Source: Rubrivivax sp.
GTDB taxonomy: Bacteria; Pseudomonadota; Gammaproteobacteria; Burkholderiales; Burkholderiaceae_C
Reading direction: 5' to 3'
Length of the DNA: 64,000 nt
NCBI GenBank assembly: GCA_016719535.1
Contig: JADJYX010000047.1
Location: forward strand, 186,001 to 250,000
Shown: positions 1 to 10,034 of the stretch, one piece after another
Position numbering within the stretch: the stretch's first letter is position 1
Layout: every line of letters starts with the position of its first letter
Made by a program: the position numbers and the translations under genes
The notes under the pieces: generated by a model
The model's input: the letters and a program-made list of their open reading frames with translations, nothing else
Told to the model about the DNA's origin: nothing
Databases searched by the model: none

Positions 1-25
1 GGCGATCGGCGCGGGCGCTGTCCAT
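1..25 (-). CDS. sufD: SufD N-terminus (cut by window edge)
   Basis: Only the first eight codons (MDSARADR) are inside the window. The ATG lies four bases after the sufC stop on the same strand. In sufBCD operons the next gene is sufD, the structural partner of SufB in the SufBC2D scaffold. The identity is inferred from position, not from sequence. Confidence 0.5.
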
Positions 26-29
26 GGCC

Positions 30-800
30 TCAGGCCTCCAGCACCTGCGCCGCACGCACGAAGCCGGTGCGCGCGATGTCGCCGGCCAGGGCAAGGCTGC
101 CGGTCTCGGCGATGCAGCCCTGGTCCAGCCGCAGCACGGCGTCGGGCGCCAGCGCTTCGATCAGCTGCTGGTAGTGCGACACCACGAGGAAGGCCGTGCC
201 CTGCGCCCGCAGGCCCTGCACCAGCTGCACGACGGCGCGCACGCCGTCGACATCCAGGCCGGAGTCGACCTCGTCCAGCACCGCCAGGCGCGGCCGCAGC
301 AGTGCGAGCTGCAGCAATTCGTTGCGCTTGCGCTCGCCGCCGGAGAAGCCGTCGTTGACCGGCCGGGCCAGCATCGCCTCGGGCAGACCCAGGCGCGCCG
401 CTGCGGCACGGGCGTCGCCCAGAAAGTCGAAGGCGTCGAGCGGCGGCTCGCCGCGCGCCTCGCGCACCGCATTCAGCGCCGTGCGCATGAACAGGTTGTT
501 CTTCACGCCGGGGATCTCGGGCGGCGCCTGGAAGGACACGAAGAGCCCGGCGCGGGCGCGGGCCTCGGGGCTCAGCGCCAGCAGGTCCTGGCCGGCAAGA
601 CGCGCCGAACCGCCGACGACACGGTAGCGCGGGTGCCCGGCCAGCGTCAGGCCCAGGGTGCTCTTGCCGCTGCCGTTGGCGCCCATCAGCACCAGCAGCG
701 CGCCGGCAGGCACGGCCAGCGAGACCGACTTCAGGATGTTGCGGTCGCCGACATCGACACGCAGGTCGCGCACGTGCAGCAGGGGTTCGGAGGCTGTCAT
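30..800 (-). CDS. sufC: Fe-S cluster assembly ATPase SufC
   Basis: This is the cytoplasmic ABC-type ATPase that drives conformational change in the SufBC2D scaffold during Fe-S cluster assembly. The 256-residue length is normal for the family. Walker A (GANGSGKST) is at about residues 40-48, the signature FSGGERKR near 152 and Walker B with LDEVDSGLD near 175. It follows sufB by 33 bases and precedes sufD by 4, so the three genes form one operon. No membrane segment is present, as expected for SufC. SufC differs from transporter ATPases by the SGGERKRNE form of the signature. Confidence 0.95.
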   Translation of the reverse strand: MTASEPLLHVRDLRVDVGDRNILKSVSLAVPAGALLVLMGANGSGKSTLGLTLAGHPRYRVVGGSARLAGQDLLALSPEARARAGLFVSFQAPPEIPGVKNNLFMRTALNAVREARGEPPLDAFDFLGDARAAAARLGLPEAMLARPVNDGFSGGERKRNELLQLALLRPRLAVLDEVDSGLDVDGVRAVVQLVQGLRAQGTAFLVVSHYQQLIEALAPDAVLRLDQGCIAETGSLALAGDIARTGFVRAAQVLEA

Positions 801-833
801 GGTCGGGGGCCTGGTGTGTCGTGGGTCGGTGGC

Positions 834-2302
<1,469 letters not shown>

Positions 2303-2306
<4 letters not shown>

Positions 2307-2446
2307 GTCCGGTGTCCGAAGGGATGGCGGCGCTGGCCGCGGACGAATATCGCCGCCGAGTGCGCGGCCCGTGGGTGCAAGCCGGGTTCGCGGCGCAGTG
2401 CCGTGATGCCCGGCAGCGCCAGCTGCCTGTCGATGACGATCTTCAT
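2303..2446 (-). CDS. small ORF coupled to sufB (47 aa, unknown)
   Basis: The ORF begins MKIVIDRQLALPG and has a good Shine-Dalgarno (AAGGA, six bases before the ATG). It ends with its TGA overlapping the sufB ATG. It is Arg/His-rich at the end and has no signal peptide or membrane segment. I do not recognise a family. It may be a real small protein or a leader that opens the sufB start. Evidence is limited to start signal, overlap and position. Confidence 0.4.
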
Positions 2447-2464
2447 GGAAGGTCCTTAATAGGT

Positions 2465-2497
2465 GCATAGCGTATGCCTCTTTAAAGTCGTCCACAA
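2465..2497 (-). promoter_or_regulatory. candidate suf promoter with small inverted repeat
   Basis: Reading leftward there is TTGTGG at 2497-2492, a 17-base spacer and TACGCT at 2474-2469. The -10 lies inside the inverted repeat GCATA-GCG-TATGC (2465-2477). The 47-codon ORF starts at 2446. No IscR-type consensus is evident. Confidence 0.3.
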
Positions 2498-2635
2498 GCC
2501 GGACCCTCGTTGCCCGCTCGCGTGCCGTGGGCATTCGGCCGGCGCCGACGCCGCGCTGGTCATTGCTGCGGGCCGCGACGGGCAGCCTGCCAGGCACCGC
2601 AGATCCGGGTGGCGACATGGCGCCTGACGGCGCCT

Positions 2636-2684
2636 TTGTCACATTTGAGTTCCATAAATTAGTCAGTTGATCAAAAAATGGAAC
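2636..2684 (+). promoter_or_regulatory. promoter/operator of the CoA-transferase operon
   Basis: TTGTCA (2636-2641), 17 bases and TTAGTC (2659-2664) form a sigma70-like promoter pointing at the gene at 2722. The spacer holds GTTCCAT (2649-2655). A perfect mirror copy, ATGGAAC, lies at 2678-2684 just past the expected start of transcription. The same element recurs in four other promoters of the island, suggesting an operator for the local IclR regulator. Confidence 0.5.
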
Positions 2685-2721
2685 CGACGTACGATGTGCG
2701 TCCTCAATCGAAGGTGGATTC

Positions 2722-3915
2722 ATGTCCTATCCGTTCCAAGGCGTCACCGTGCTGGATCTGACCCAGATCTACAACGGTCCCTACGCCACCTTCTTGCTGG
2801 CCCAGGGCGGTGCCGAGGTCATCAAGATCGAACCGCCCGGCGGCGAGCACCTGCGCAAGCGTCAGGGCGCCAGTGGCGCGGCCATGCCGTTCGCGATGCT
2901 CAACGCCAACAAGCGCACGATGACGCTGAACCTCAAGTCAGCGCCGGGACGCGACGTGCTGCTGGGTCTGGTCAGGCAGGCGGATGTGCTGGTGGAGAAC
3001 TTCGCGCCCGGCGTGATGGAGCGTCTGGCGCTGACCGAGGCCGTGCTGCACGAGGCCAATCCGCGGCTGATCATTGCCTCGGGCTCGGGCTACGGCAAGA
3101 CAGGTCCCTACCGCGACTACCCGGCGATGGACCTCACGGTGCAGGCCATGACCGGCGTCATCGACACCACGGGCTATCCCGATGCGCCGCCGGTCAAGGC
3201 CGGCCCTGCGCTGGCCGATTTTCTGGCCGGCATCCACCTGTTCGGCGCCATTTCCGCTGCGCTCTTCGAACGCGAGCGCACCGGGCGCGGCCGCAGCGTG
3301 GAGGTATCGATGATGGAGGCCGTCTATCCCACACTGGCATCCGGTCTGGGGCTTTTCTATGGCTCCGGCGGCGGTGGTGTGCAGCGCACCGGCAACCGCC
3401 ACTCCGGTCTGTCGCTGTGCCCCTACAACGTCTACCCGACGAGCGACGGCTATATCGCCATCATCACCAACAACGATGCGCACTGGCGCTCGCTGGTCGA
3501 GGCGCTCGACGCCGTGGCGCTGGGCGCCGACCCGCGCCTGGCCACGGTGCGCGGGCGTTGCGAGCAGATGGACGAGGTTGACCGCGCCATCGGCGAACTG
3601 ACCTGCCGCCATGCCAAGGATGCGTTGTTCGAGCGGCTGATCCGCCACCGCGTGCCTTGCGCGCCGGTGCGCACGCTGCTGGAAGTCGTCAACGACCCGC
3701 ACCTGCACGAGCGCGGCTCGCTGCGCTGGATCGACCATCCTGAATACGGCCGCATCGTCGTGCCCATCTCGCCACTGCGCTTCGAGGGCGAGGACGGTAC
3801 CGTGCCCTATCGGTCCAGCGCCGCGCTGGGCGCCGACACCGAGGCCATCCTCGCCGAGCGGCTGGGGCTGAGCCCGGCGCAGGTGGAACAGTTGCGCGCC
3901 CAGCAGGTGCTGTGA
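2722..3915 (+). CDS. CaiB/BaiF family (class III) CoA-transferase
   Basis: Class III CoA-transferases move CoA from one acyl-CoA to another carboxylic acid through an aspartyl-CoA thioester. The 397-residue length is typical. The N-terminal motif VTVLDLTQIYNGPYATFLLAQGG and the AEVIKIEPPGG segment are family hallmarks. Asp137 in PAMDLTVQAMTG is the expected catalytic residue. The start is supported by AAGGTGG upstream of the ATG. It is the first gene after a regulated promoter and overlaps the following dehydrogenase (TGATG). The acyl substrate cannot be told from sequence; activation of a branched or aromatic acid is inferred from the neighbours. Confidence 0.9.
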   Translation: MSYPFQGVTVLDLTQIYNGPYATFLLAQGGAEVIKIEPPGGEHLRKRQGASGAAMPFAMLNANKRTMTLNLKSAPGRDVLLGLVRQADVLVENFAPGVMERLALTEAVLHEANPRLIIASGSGYGKTGPYRDYPAMDLTVQAMTGVIDTTGYPDAPPVKAGPALADFLAGIHLFGAISAALFERERTGRGRSVEVSMMEAVYPTLASGLGLFYGSGGGGVQRTGNRHSGLSLCPYNVYPTSDGYIAIITNNDAHWRSLVEALDAVALGADPRLATVRGRCEQMDEVDRAIGELTCRHAKDALFERLIRHRVPCAPVRTLLEVVNDPHLHERGSLRWIDHPEYGRIVVPISPLRFEGEDGTVPYRSSAALGADTEAILAERLGLSPAQVEQLRAQQVL

Positions 3916-4685
3916 TGGCGTCTTCGTTGGCCCCTCGACTCCTGGCCGGCCGCCTGGCGCTGGTGACCGGTGCCGCCAGCGGCATCGGCCAGGCCATCAG
4001 CGTCGCCTTTGCCGCTGCCGGTGCCGATGTGATCATCACTGACCGCAGCGAAGCGGCGTGCGCGCAGACGCTGGCGCTGGCTGCCGCGCACGGCACGCGC
4101 TGCCGCGGGCATGCGCTGGACGTCACCGAAGCGGCCGCGGTGCAGGCCTTGGCCGAGCGCATCGGCGCGGACGTTGGCGACCTCGACGTGCTGGTCAACA
4201 ACGCCGGCATCATCGTGCGCGAGACCATCGATCAACCCGGCGCCGTCGAGCATGCACGCTCGATGATGGACGTCAACTATTTCGGCGCGCTGCACACCGT
4301 CCGCGCCTGGCTGCCGGCGCTGCGCCGCACGCGCGGCAGCATCATCAATGTCGCCTCGGGCGCGGCGCTGCACGGACAGCGCGGCGCGGCGGCGTATTCG
4401 GCCTCCAAGGGGGCCTTGAAGCTGCTGACGCAATCACTGGCGGGTGACCTGGGCCGCGACGGGATCCGCGTCAATGCGCTCGCGCCCGGCGTCATCGAGA
4501 CGCCGATGACCGAGGCCACACGCAAGGATGCGAATCGGCTCGACGGCTTTCTGGCGCGCATTCCGGCGCACCGTCTCGGCCAGCCGCACGAGATCGCCGC
4601 GCCGGCGGTCTTTCTGGCGTCGGACATGGCCAGCTACGTCAACGGCGTGGTGCTGTCGGTCGACGGCGGACTCACCGCCTGCTGA
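3915..4685 (+). CDS. SDR family oxidoreductase
   Basis: This is a classical short-chain dehydrogenase/reductase of 256 residues using NAD(P). It has the cofactor motif TGAASGIG (18-25), NNAG (95-98), Ser148 and the catalytic YSASK (Tyr161, Lys165). Asp43 after the second strand (ITDR) favours NAD(H). The ATG overlaps the CoA-transferase stop as TGATG; a GTG three bases earlier is an alternative start. It probably oxidises a hydroxyacyl-CoA or alcohol intermediate, by context only. The gene converges with the next SDR, whose stop lies 15 bases away. Confidence 0.88.
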   Translation: MASSLAPRLLAGRLALVTGAASGIGQAISVAFAAAGADVIITDRSEAACAQTLALAAAHGTRCRGHALDVTEAAAVQALAERIGADVGDLDVLVNNAGIIVRETIDQPGAVEHARSMMDVNYFGALHTVRAWLPALRRTRGSIINVASGAALHGQRGAAAYSASKGALKLLTQSLAGDLGRDGIRVNALAPGVIETPMTEATRKDANRLDGFLARIPAHRLGQPHEIAAPAVFLASDMASYVNGVVLSVDGGLTAC

Positions 4686-4700
4686 TGCCGCTTCGACCGC

Positions 4701-5456
4701 TCAGATCACCTCGCCCCCGTTCGGGCTGATGATCTGGCCGGTGATGAAGTCGGACTCGTCCGAGGCGAGGAAGGCCACCAGGTAGGCGATCTCCTCGGGT
4801 TCGGCGCGGCGCCCCGCGGGAACCTGTGCCAGCAGGTCTTTCCGGTAGGCTTCGGAGTCGGCCACGTCGCCGAGGATGGGCGTGCGCACGCGGCCCGGTG
4901 CAACCGCATTGACCTGCACGTTCCACTCGGCGAATTCCTTCGCCCAGGCCTTGGTCATGCCGATCAGCGCCGCCTTCGCCGCCGCATAGTGCGAACTGCG
5001 GCGGCGCCCGCTCAGGCCCAGGATCGACGAGGTGTTGATGACCTTGCCGCGGCGGCGGCGCTGCATGCCCGGCAGCACGGCCTGGGTGCAGAACCAGCTG
5101 CCCTTGACGTGCACGCCGAACATGCGGTCCAGGCGGGCCTCGTCGACATCGAGGAAGGCTTCCTGGCGGCTGGCGATGCCGGCGTTGTTGACGAGGATGT
5201 CGACCTCGCCCACCTGCGCCGCGGCTTCGGCGATGGCGGCGCAGATCGTCGCGCGTTGGCTGACGTCGGCCACGCAGGGCAGGGCGCGGCCGCCGGTGTC
5301 GACGATCTGCTGGACGGTGGCGGCGGCCGCGTCGGCGTCGAAATCGTTGACGATCACCGTCGCGCCGCGCGCGGCCAGGACCAGCGCATCGGCGCGGCCG
5401 ATGCCAGATCCGGCGCCGGTGACGAGCGCGATGCGCCCCTGCAGGCTGTGGTTCAT
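4701..5456 (-). CDS. SDR family oxidoreductase (FabG-like)
   Basis: This is a 251-residue short-chain dehydrogenase with TGAGSGIG (13-20), NNAG (90-93), a Ser143/144 pair and Tyr157-Lys161. Asp38 (VNDFD) again suggests NAD(H). The sequence is nearest in style to FabG/3-hydroxyacyl-CoA dehydrogenases, but the substrate is not defined. It is the last gene of a leftward operon that runs from the SnoaL-like gene at 9108 through a receptor, an SDR and a CoA-transferase, with very short gaps. A role in oxidising a ring or side-chain hydroxyl is inferred from context. Confidence 0.87.
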   Translation of the reverse strand: MNHSLQGRIALVTGAGSGIGRADALVLAARGATVIVNDFDADAAAATVQQIVDTGGRALPCVADVSQRATICAAIAEAAAQVGEVDILVNNAGIASRQEAFLDVDEARLDRMFGVHVKGSWFCTQAVLPGMQRRRRGKVINTSSILGLSGRRRSSHYAAAKAALIGMTKAWAKEFAEWNVQVNAVAPGRVRTPILGDVADSEAYRKDLLAQVPAGRRAEPEEIAYLVAFLASDESDFITGQIISPNGGEVI

Positions 5457-5478
5457 GGTGGGGTGGTTCCTGTTCAGG

Positions 5479-6720
5479 TCAGATCACGCCGGCTTCGCGC
5501 AAGACGCGGCGGCGGGCCTCGTCGTAGCCCGCAAGCTCGGCCAGCACCTCGTCGGTGTGCTGGCCCAGCGCCGGCGGGGGCAAGCGGTACTGCACCGGCG
5601 TGTCCGACAGGCGGATCGGGTTGGCCAGCATCGGCATCGCCGCGCGGTGCGGATGCCGCATGTGGGCGAGCATGCCGCGCGCGCGCACCTGCGGATCGTC
5701 GAAAACCTCGTGCAGCTCGTTCACCGGCCCGCAGGGCACCCCGACGGCGGCCAGTGCGTCGATCCAGTGCTGCCGGGGCTGGGCGAGAAGGATCGGCTCC
5801 AGGATGGCATTGAGTTCGCCGCGGTGCTGGATGCGGGCCTGGTTGCTGGCGAAGCGTGCATCGGCGGGCAGCTCGGGGCGATCGATGACGGCGCAGAACT
5901 TCTCCCACTGAGCCTTGTTGCCCACCACCAGCATCACCGCGCCGTCCTGGCAGCGGTACATCTGGGATGGTGCCGCTGTCGGTGACTGCGTGCCGCAGCG
6001 CGGCACCGCGTCGCCCGAGACGAGGTAGCCCATGGCCGCATGCGACAGCGCTGCCACCTGCGCGTCGAGCAGCGCGAGGTCGATGTGCTGCCCCAGGCCC
6101 GAGACGGCATCGCGGTGCTCGAGCGCCGCCAGGATCGCCACCGAGGCATACATGCCCGCCATCAGGTCGGAGACGATGAGCCCGACCTTCTGCGGCCCGC
6201 CACCGGGCTCGCCTTCGGCATGGCCGGTGACGGCCATCAAGCCACCCATGCCCTGGAAGATGGAGTCGTAGCCGGCACGGGCGGCGTAGGGGCCGGTCTG
6301 CCCGAAGCCGGTGATCGAGCAGTAGACCAGCCGCGGGTGCATGCGGCACAACGTGGCCGCGTCCAGCCCGTAGCGCGCCAGGTCGCCGACCTTGTAGTTC
6401 TCGATCAGCACGTCGGCGCGGGCGGCCAGGTCGCGCACGATCTGCTGGCCTTCGGGCCTGGCGAGGTCCACCGTGATCGACCGCTTGTTGCGGTTGGCGC
6501 TGAGGTAGAAGCCCGATTCGCGCGTCGGCTGGCCCGCATCGTCGCGCAGGAAGGGCGGGCCCAGGCGGCGCGAGTCGTCGCCATCGCCCGGGCGTTCGAC
6601 CTTGATCACCTCGGCGCCCAGGTCGGCCAGCATCTGCCCGGCCCAGGGGCCGGCAAAGACGCGGCTGAGGTCGAGCACGCGGATGTGCGACAGGGCGCCG
6701 CGGGGCAGGGCGTGGGTCAT
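5479..6720 (-). CDS. CaiB/BaiF family (class III) CoA-transferase
   Basis: This second class III CoA-transferase has 413 residues. It shows IRVLDLSRVFAGPWAGQMLADLGAEVIKVE-type N-terminal features and the catalytic Asp152 in AGYDSIFQGMGG. The ATG at 6720 was chosen because the longer open frame upstream is low-complexity and not CoA-transferase-like, and a GGTCCTTGCCC leader precedes this ATG. It lies between two SDR genes in the leftward operon. It is only distantly like the transferase at 2722, so the two probably serve different acids or CoA donors. Confidence 0.9.
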   Translation of the reverse strand: MTHALPRGALSHIRVLDLSRVFAGPWAGQMLADLGAEVIKVERPGDGDDSRRLGPPFLRDDAGQPTRESGFYLSANRNKRSITVDLARPEGQQIVRDLAARADVLIENYKVGDLARYGLDAATLCRMHPRLVYCSITGFGQTGPYAARAGYDSIFQGMGGLMAVTGHAEGEPGGGPQKVGLIVSDLMAGMYASVAILAALEHRDAVSGLGQHIDLALLDAQVAALSHAAMGYLVSGDAVPRCGTQSPTAAPSQMYRCQDGAVMLVVGNKAQWEKFCAVIDRPELPADARFASNQARIQHRGELNAILEPILLAQPRQHWIDALAAVGVPCGPVNELHEVFDDPQVRARGMLAHMRHPHRAAMPMLANPIRLSDTPVQYRLPPPALGQHTDEVLAELAGYDEARRRVLREAGVI

Positions 6721-6745
6721 GGGCAAGGACCTCGGAGGGTGGCAG

Positions 6746-7561
6746 TCAGCGCGCTGTCCAGGCGCCGTCGACGGGCAGGGCGGCGCCGCGGATCTCGGCC
6801 GCCGCCTCGCTGCACAGATAGGCCACGAGGGCGGCCACCTGCGCGGGCGAGACGACGCGGCCCGACGGCATGCTGGCGCTGGCGATGCGCCGCTGCGCTT
6901 CTTCGCGCGCGATCCCTTCGCGCTCGGCCAGCAGCTTGGCATTGCGGTAGAAGATGCGCGTCGAGACGTCACCCGGGCAGATGGCATTGCAGGTCACGGG
7001 CGTGGCGGCCGTTTCCAGCGCCACGGCCTTGCTCAGCCCCACCAGCGCATGCTTGGAGGCCACGTAGCTGCTGCGCTGCACGCCGCCCACCAGCCCGTAG
7101 ACGGAGGCGATGTTGACGATGCGCCCCCAGCCGCGCTCGCGCATGCCGGGCAGCGCGGCGCGGATGGTGTGGAAGGCGGCGTCGAGGTTGAGTGCGAAGA
7201 CCTCGCGCCAGCGCTCGGGCGGGTGCGTCTCGATGGGCCCCACGTGCTGGGTGCCGGCGTTGTTGACGAGGATGTCCAGCCGCCCGTGGCGACGCAGTGC
7301 CTCGGGCACCAGGGCTGCCGCCTGGTCGGCTTGACGCAGGTCGGCGGCCGCATGCCCCACCGGCACCGCGTGCGCAGCGGCCAGCTCGTCGCACAGCGCG
7401 GCGATCGCCGCGGGCTCGCCCAGCCCATTGAGCACGATGGTGCAGCCCTGTTCGGCCAGCGCGCGCGCACTGGCCAGGCCGATGCCGTCGGTCGAGCCGG
7501 TGACCAGCGCCACGCGCCCGCTCAGTGGGCGCGAACCGGGCGGGACGGAGGTGGCGCTCAT
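6746..7561 (-). CDS. 3-hydroxybutyrate dehydrogenase-like SDR
   Basis: This 271-residue SDR resembles D-3-hydroxybutyrate dehydrogenases along its length, including VTGSTDGIGLA, LNGLGE, NNAGTQHVGPIE, the ANICPG-like CNAICPGDV segment and the terminal VDGAWTAR. The cofactor motif is at 21-28, Ser153 is present and catalytic Tyr166-Lys170 are in SSYVASK. The start ATG overlaps the stop of the upstream receptor gene by one base (TGATG). A role in oxidising a short 3-hydroxy acid or a related ring alcohol is inferred. The family also includes other beta-hydroxyacid dehydrogenases. Confidence 0.85.
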   Translation of the reverse strand: MSATSVPPGSRPLSGRVALVTGSTDGIGLASARALAEQGCTIVLNGLGEPAAIAALCDELAAAHAVPVGHAAADLRQADQAAALVPEALRRHGRLDILVNNAGTQHVGPIETHPPERWREVFALNLDAAFHTIRAALPGMRERGWGRIVNIASVYGLVGGVQRSSYVASKHALVGLSKAVALETAATPVTCNAICPGDVSTRIFYRNAKLLAEREGIAREEAQRRIASASMPSGRVVSPAQVAALVAYLCSEAAAEIRGAALPVDGAWTAR

Positions 7562-8526
7562 CAGTCGAGCTGGATGTTCAAGGGCGCGATGACGCGGCCC
7601 CATTGCTGCGTGTGCCGTTCGATCAGCTCGCCGAACTGCCGGGGGCTGAGTTGCGGTGCAACGGCGCCGTCCTGTTCCACGCGGGCGCGCACATCGGGGG
7701 CCTGCAGGGCCTCGTTGGTGGCCTGGTTGAGCGTATCGATGATGGCGGCCGGTGTGCCGGCCGGTGCCAGCAGCCCGTACCACGAGGCCGCCATCATTTC
7801 CGGCAGGCCCGATTCGGCAAAGGTCGGCACCTGCGGAGCGGCTGGCGAGCGGGCCTCGGCGGTGAGCGCAATGCCCTTGAGCTTGCCGGCACGGAACAGC
7901 GGCGCCGAGGTGGCAATGCCGTCGAAGAACAGCTGCACGTGCCCTGCCGCGAGGTCGCTCAGCGCCGGGCCGGCGCCCTTGTACGGGATGTAGGGCAGCT
8001 CCAGGCCGGCGAGGCTGTTGAACATCGCGCCGACCAGGTGCGTCGAGCTGCCGGTGCCCAGCGTGGCCAGGTTGAGGCTGCCGGGTCTGGACTTGCCCAG
8101 CGCGATCAGCTCCTTCACCGTGCTCGCCGGCAGTGCCGGGTGGGCGCTGAGTACGAAGGGCGTGAGGCCGGTCAGCGCCACGGGCGCGAAGTCGCTGGCC
8201 TTGTAGCCCAGCTTCTTGAACAGGAAGGGGTTGGTCGACAGTGTCGTCGTCACTGCCATGATCAGCGTGAGGCCGTCGGGCGTGGACCGCGCCACGTGCT
8301 CGGCGGCGATGGTGGTGGAGCCGCCGGCCTTGTTCTCGACGATCACCGGCTGGCCCAGCCGGGTGGTCAGCTTCTGCGCCACCAGGCGCGAGACGATGTC
8401 GGTGAAGCCGCCGGGTGCATAGGGCACGACGATGCGGATGGGCTTGTCGGGCCAGGCCGCGCGTGCGATGCCTGGAAATGCGGTGGTGGCGGCGATGGCC
8501 TGCAGGCAGTGGCGACGGTTGATCAT
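7561..8526 (-). CDS. Bug-type (TctC) periplasmic solute receptor
   Basis: This protein belongs to the tripartite tricarboxylate-transporter receptor (Bug) family that is greatly expanded in Burkholderiales. It binds carboxylates in the periplasm. It has 321 residues with an N-terminal export signal carrying a twin-arginine-like NRRHCLQA and a likely cleavage after ARA. The family motif WPDKPIRIVVPYAPGG follows directly, and ENKAGG and PYKGAGPALSDL loops are present. No TctA/TctB membrane genes are in the window. The ligand is unknown; a carboxylic acid substrate or breakdown product of the island is a reasonable guess. Confidence 0.9.
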   Translation of the reverse strand: MINRRHCLQAIAATTAFPGIARAAWPDKPIRIVVPYAPGGFTDIVSRLVAQKLTTRLGQPVIVENKAGGSTTIAAEHVARSTPDGLTLIMAVTTTLSTNPFLFKKLGYKASDFAPVALTGLTPFVLSAHPALPASTVKELIALGKSRPGSLNLATLGTGSSTHLVGAMFNSLAGLELPYIPYKGAGPALSDLAAGHVQLFFDGIATSAPLFRAGKLKGIALTAEARSPAAPQVPTFAESGLPEMMAASWYGLLAPAGTPAAIIDTLNQATNEALQAPDVRARVEQDGAVAPQLSPRQFGELIERHTQQWGRVIAPLNIQLD

Positions 8527-8550
8527 GGAGGCTCCGATCGGGTGGGTGGG

Positions 8551-9108
8551 TCAGGGCAGCAGCCGGGCGGCGCGCGCACGCACATCGGCCAGAAAGGCCT
8601 GCAGCGGATCGGCCGCGCCGCGCGCGCCGGCCGGTTGCCGACGGCCGAACAGCAGGTCATCGTGCTGCGCCAGCTCGGGACGGGTGCGTTCCTCGATCCA
8701 GTCGTAGACGACGGTGCGCTCGGCGATGCGCCATTCGCCGCCACGCTGTTCGAAGCGGTCGAGATAGCGCCCGCACAGCAAGGTGGCGTGCGCGGGTGCT
8801 GCGGCCGTCGTCTGCAGCGCGAAGAAGCTGCTTTCCACGGCGGCCAGGGCGCCGTGCAGCTCGATCAGGCAGTTGCTGACCTGGTGCACGCCGCGACCGC
8901 CGGCGCGCAGGCGCGGCAGCGCCTGGTCGATGAAGCCATCGACCGGGCCGCGGTAGGCGCCGTGGCAGTCTTGTGCGTCGGGCCAGTAGGCGCAGCGCAG
9001 CAGCGCCTCGTCTGCACGATCGATGCCGCGGCAGTACCGGTACAGGCAGTCGCGGATGGCCTCCTTGTCGGCCAGTGCCTGCAGCGTCGATTGACAGACG
9101 GGTTCCAT
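8551..9108 (-). CDS. SnoaL-like (NTF2-fold) protein
   Basis: This 185-residue protein shows features of the SnoaL_4 branch of the NTF2 superfamily: an early helix with DKEAIRDCLYRYCRGIDRAD, later CGRYLDRFEQRGGEWRIAERTVVYDW. Such proteins act as small dehydratases, isomerases or hydroxylase partners in aromatic, polyketide and steroid pathways. The ATG at 9108 overlaps the TTCCAT operator half-site and sits eight bases after a candidate -10 (TACATT), with no Shine-Dalgarno, so a leaderless message is possible. It is the first gene of the leftward operon. The precise reaction is unknown. Confidence 0.75.
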   Translation of the reverse strand: MEPVCQSTLQALADKEAIRDCLYRYCRGIDRADEALLRCAYWPDAQDCHGAYRGPVDGFIDQALPRLRAGGRGVHQVSNCLIELHGALAAVESSFFALQTTAAAPAHATLLCGRYLDRFEQRGGEWRIAERTVVYDWIEERTRPELAQHDDLLFGRRQPAGARGAADPLQAFLADVRARAARLLP

Positions 9109-9145
9109 AAAACGAGAATGTACGCAGAAAATGGAATCGTGTCGA
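9091..9145. promoter_or_regulatory. divergent promoter pair with mirrored TTCCAT/ATGGAA
   Basis: Rightward: TTGACA (9091-9096), 17 bases, GAGAAT (9114-9119), with GTTCCAT in the spacer. Leftward: TCGACA (9145-9140), 17 bases, TACATT (9122-9117), with ATTCCAT in the spacer. The two hexamers TTCCAT (9103-9108) and ATGGAA (9131-9136) start 28 bases apart, exactly as at 2650/2678. This suits one regulator controlling both operons. Confidence 0.5.
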
Positions 9146-9191
9146 TGGGGCGAACCCGCCCTTCGGCGATGCACCGTGAAAGGCCCCGCCC

Positions 9192-10001
9192 ATGAGCCCC
9201 GACTATTCCCGCTACCAGTTCCTGGACATCCAGCGCCGCAACGGCATTGCCACGCTGACGCTCAACCAGCCCGACAACCGCAACGCCGTGCACGCCGAGA
9301 TGCACGCCGAGCTCGAGCGTGTCTGGCGCGACCTCGGATCCGACCGCGAGGTCAACGTCATCGTCTTCACCGGCGCGGGCAAGACCTTCTCGGCCGGCGG
9401 CGACATCAAGCGCATGGCCGCGCGCTTCGGCACCGAGGAAGGCTGGGACCATTCGCTGCACATCCCGAAGGCGACTCATCGCCTGTTCGAAGGCATGCTG
9501 GAAGTGGAGCAGCCGATCATCGCTGCCGTCAACGGTGATGCGGTCGGGCTGGGCGCCACGCTCGCATTGTTTGCCGACGTGGCCATCATCGCCGACTCCG
9601 CCAAGTTCGGGGACTCGCACGTCAAGGTCGGCCTCGTGGCCGGCGACGGCGGCGCGGTGGTATGGCCGCTGCTGGTGGGCCCGGCGCGTGCGAAGGAGTT
9701 TCTGATGCGTGGCCGTCTGGTCAGCGGCACCGACGCGCACGCCCTCGGTCTCGTCAATCACGTCGTGCCGGCGGCCGAGGTGATGGACGCGGCGCTGAAG
9801 ATGGCCGAGGAGCTCAACGCCTTGCCGCCGCTGGCCGTGCGCTGGACCAAGCTCGCGGTCAACAAGTGGATCAAGCACCAGCTCAACCTGATCCTGGATG
9901 CATCCATCGCCTACGAAATGCTGTCCATCAACTCGCGCGACCACCACGAAGCCGCCAAGGCCTTCATCGAGAAGCGCCCGCCGGTCTACAAGGGCCGCTG
10001 A
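9192..10001 (+). CDS. crotonase-family enzyme (enoyl-CoA hydratase/isomerase)
   Basis: This 269-residue crotonase-fold protein has an oxyanion-hole region around FSAGGDIK (66-73) and NGDAVGLGATLAL. The first catalytic glutamate of classical hydratases is replaced by His143 (FGDSHVKVG), while the second is kept as Glu169 (AKEFLMRG). Asp152 occurs in the GLVAGDGG loop. This pattern is found in crotonase subfamilies that do isomerase, lyase or other chemistry, so simple hydratase activity is not certain. It starts a rightward operon with an acyl-CoA dehydrogenase pair and the regulator. Confidence 0.85.
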   Translation: MSPDYSRYQFLDIQRRNGIATLTLNQPDNRNAVHAEMHAELERVWRDLGSDREVNVIVFTGAGKTFSAGGDIKRMAARFGTEEGWDHSLHIPKATHRLFEGMLEVEQPIIAAVNGDAVGLGATLALFADVAIIADSAKFGDSHVKVGLVAGDGGAVVWPLLVGPARAKEFLMRGRLVSGTDAHALGLVNHVVPAAEVMDAALKMAEELNALPPLAVRWTKLAVNKWIKHQLNLILDASIAYEMLSINSRDHHEAAKAFIEKRPPVYKGR

Positions 10002-10034
10002 AGAACGGCACATCCGACGAACCGCGAGACACCG

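Noticed and set aside
2678..2721. ATG at 2678 (MEPTYDV) as the start of the CoA-transferase
   Set aside because: It is not in frame with the gene at 2722 and coincides with the operator half-site ATGGAAC.
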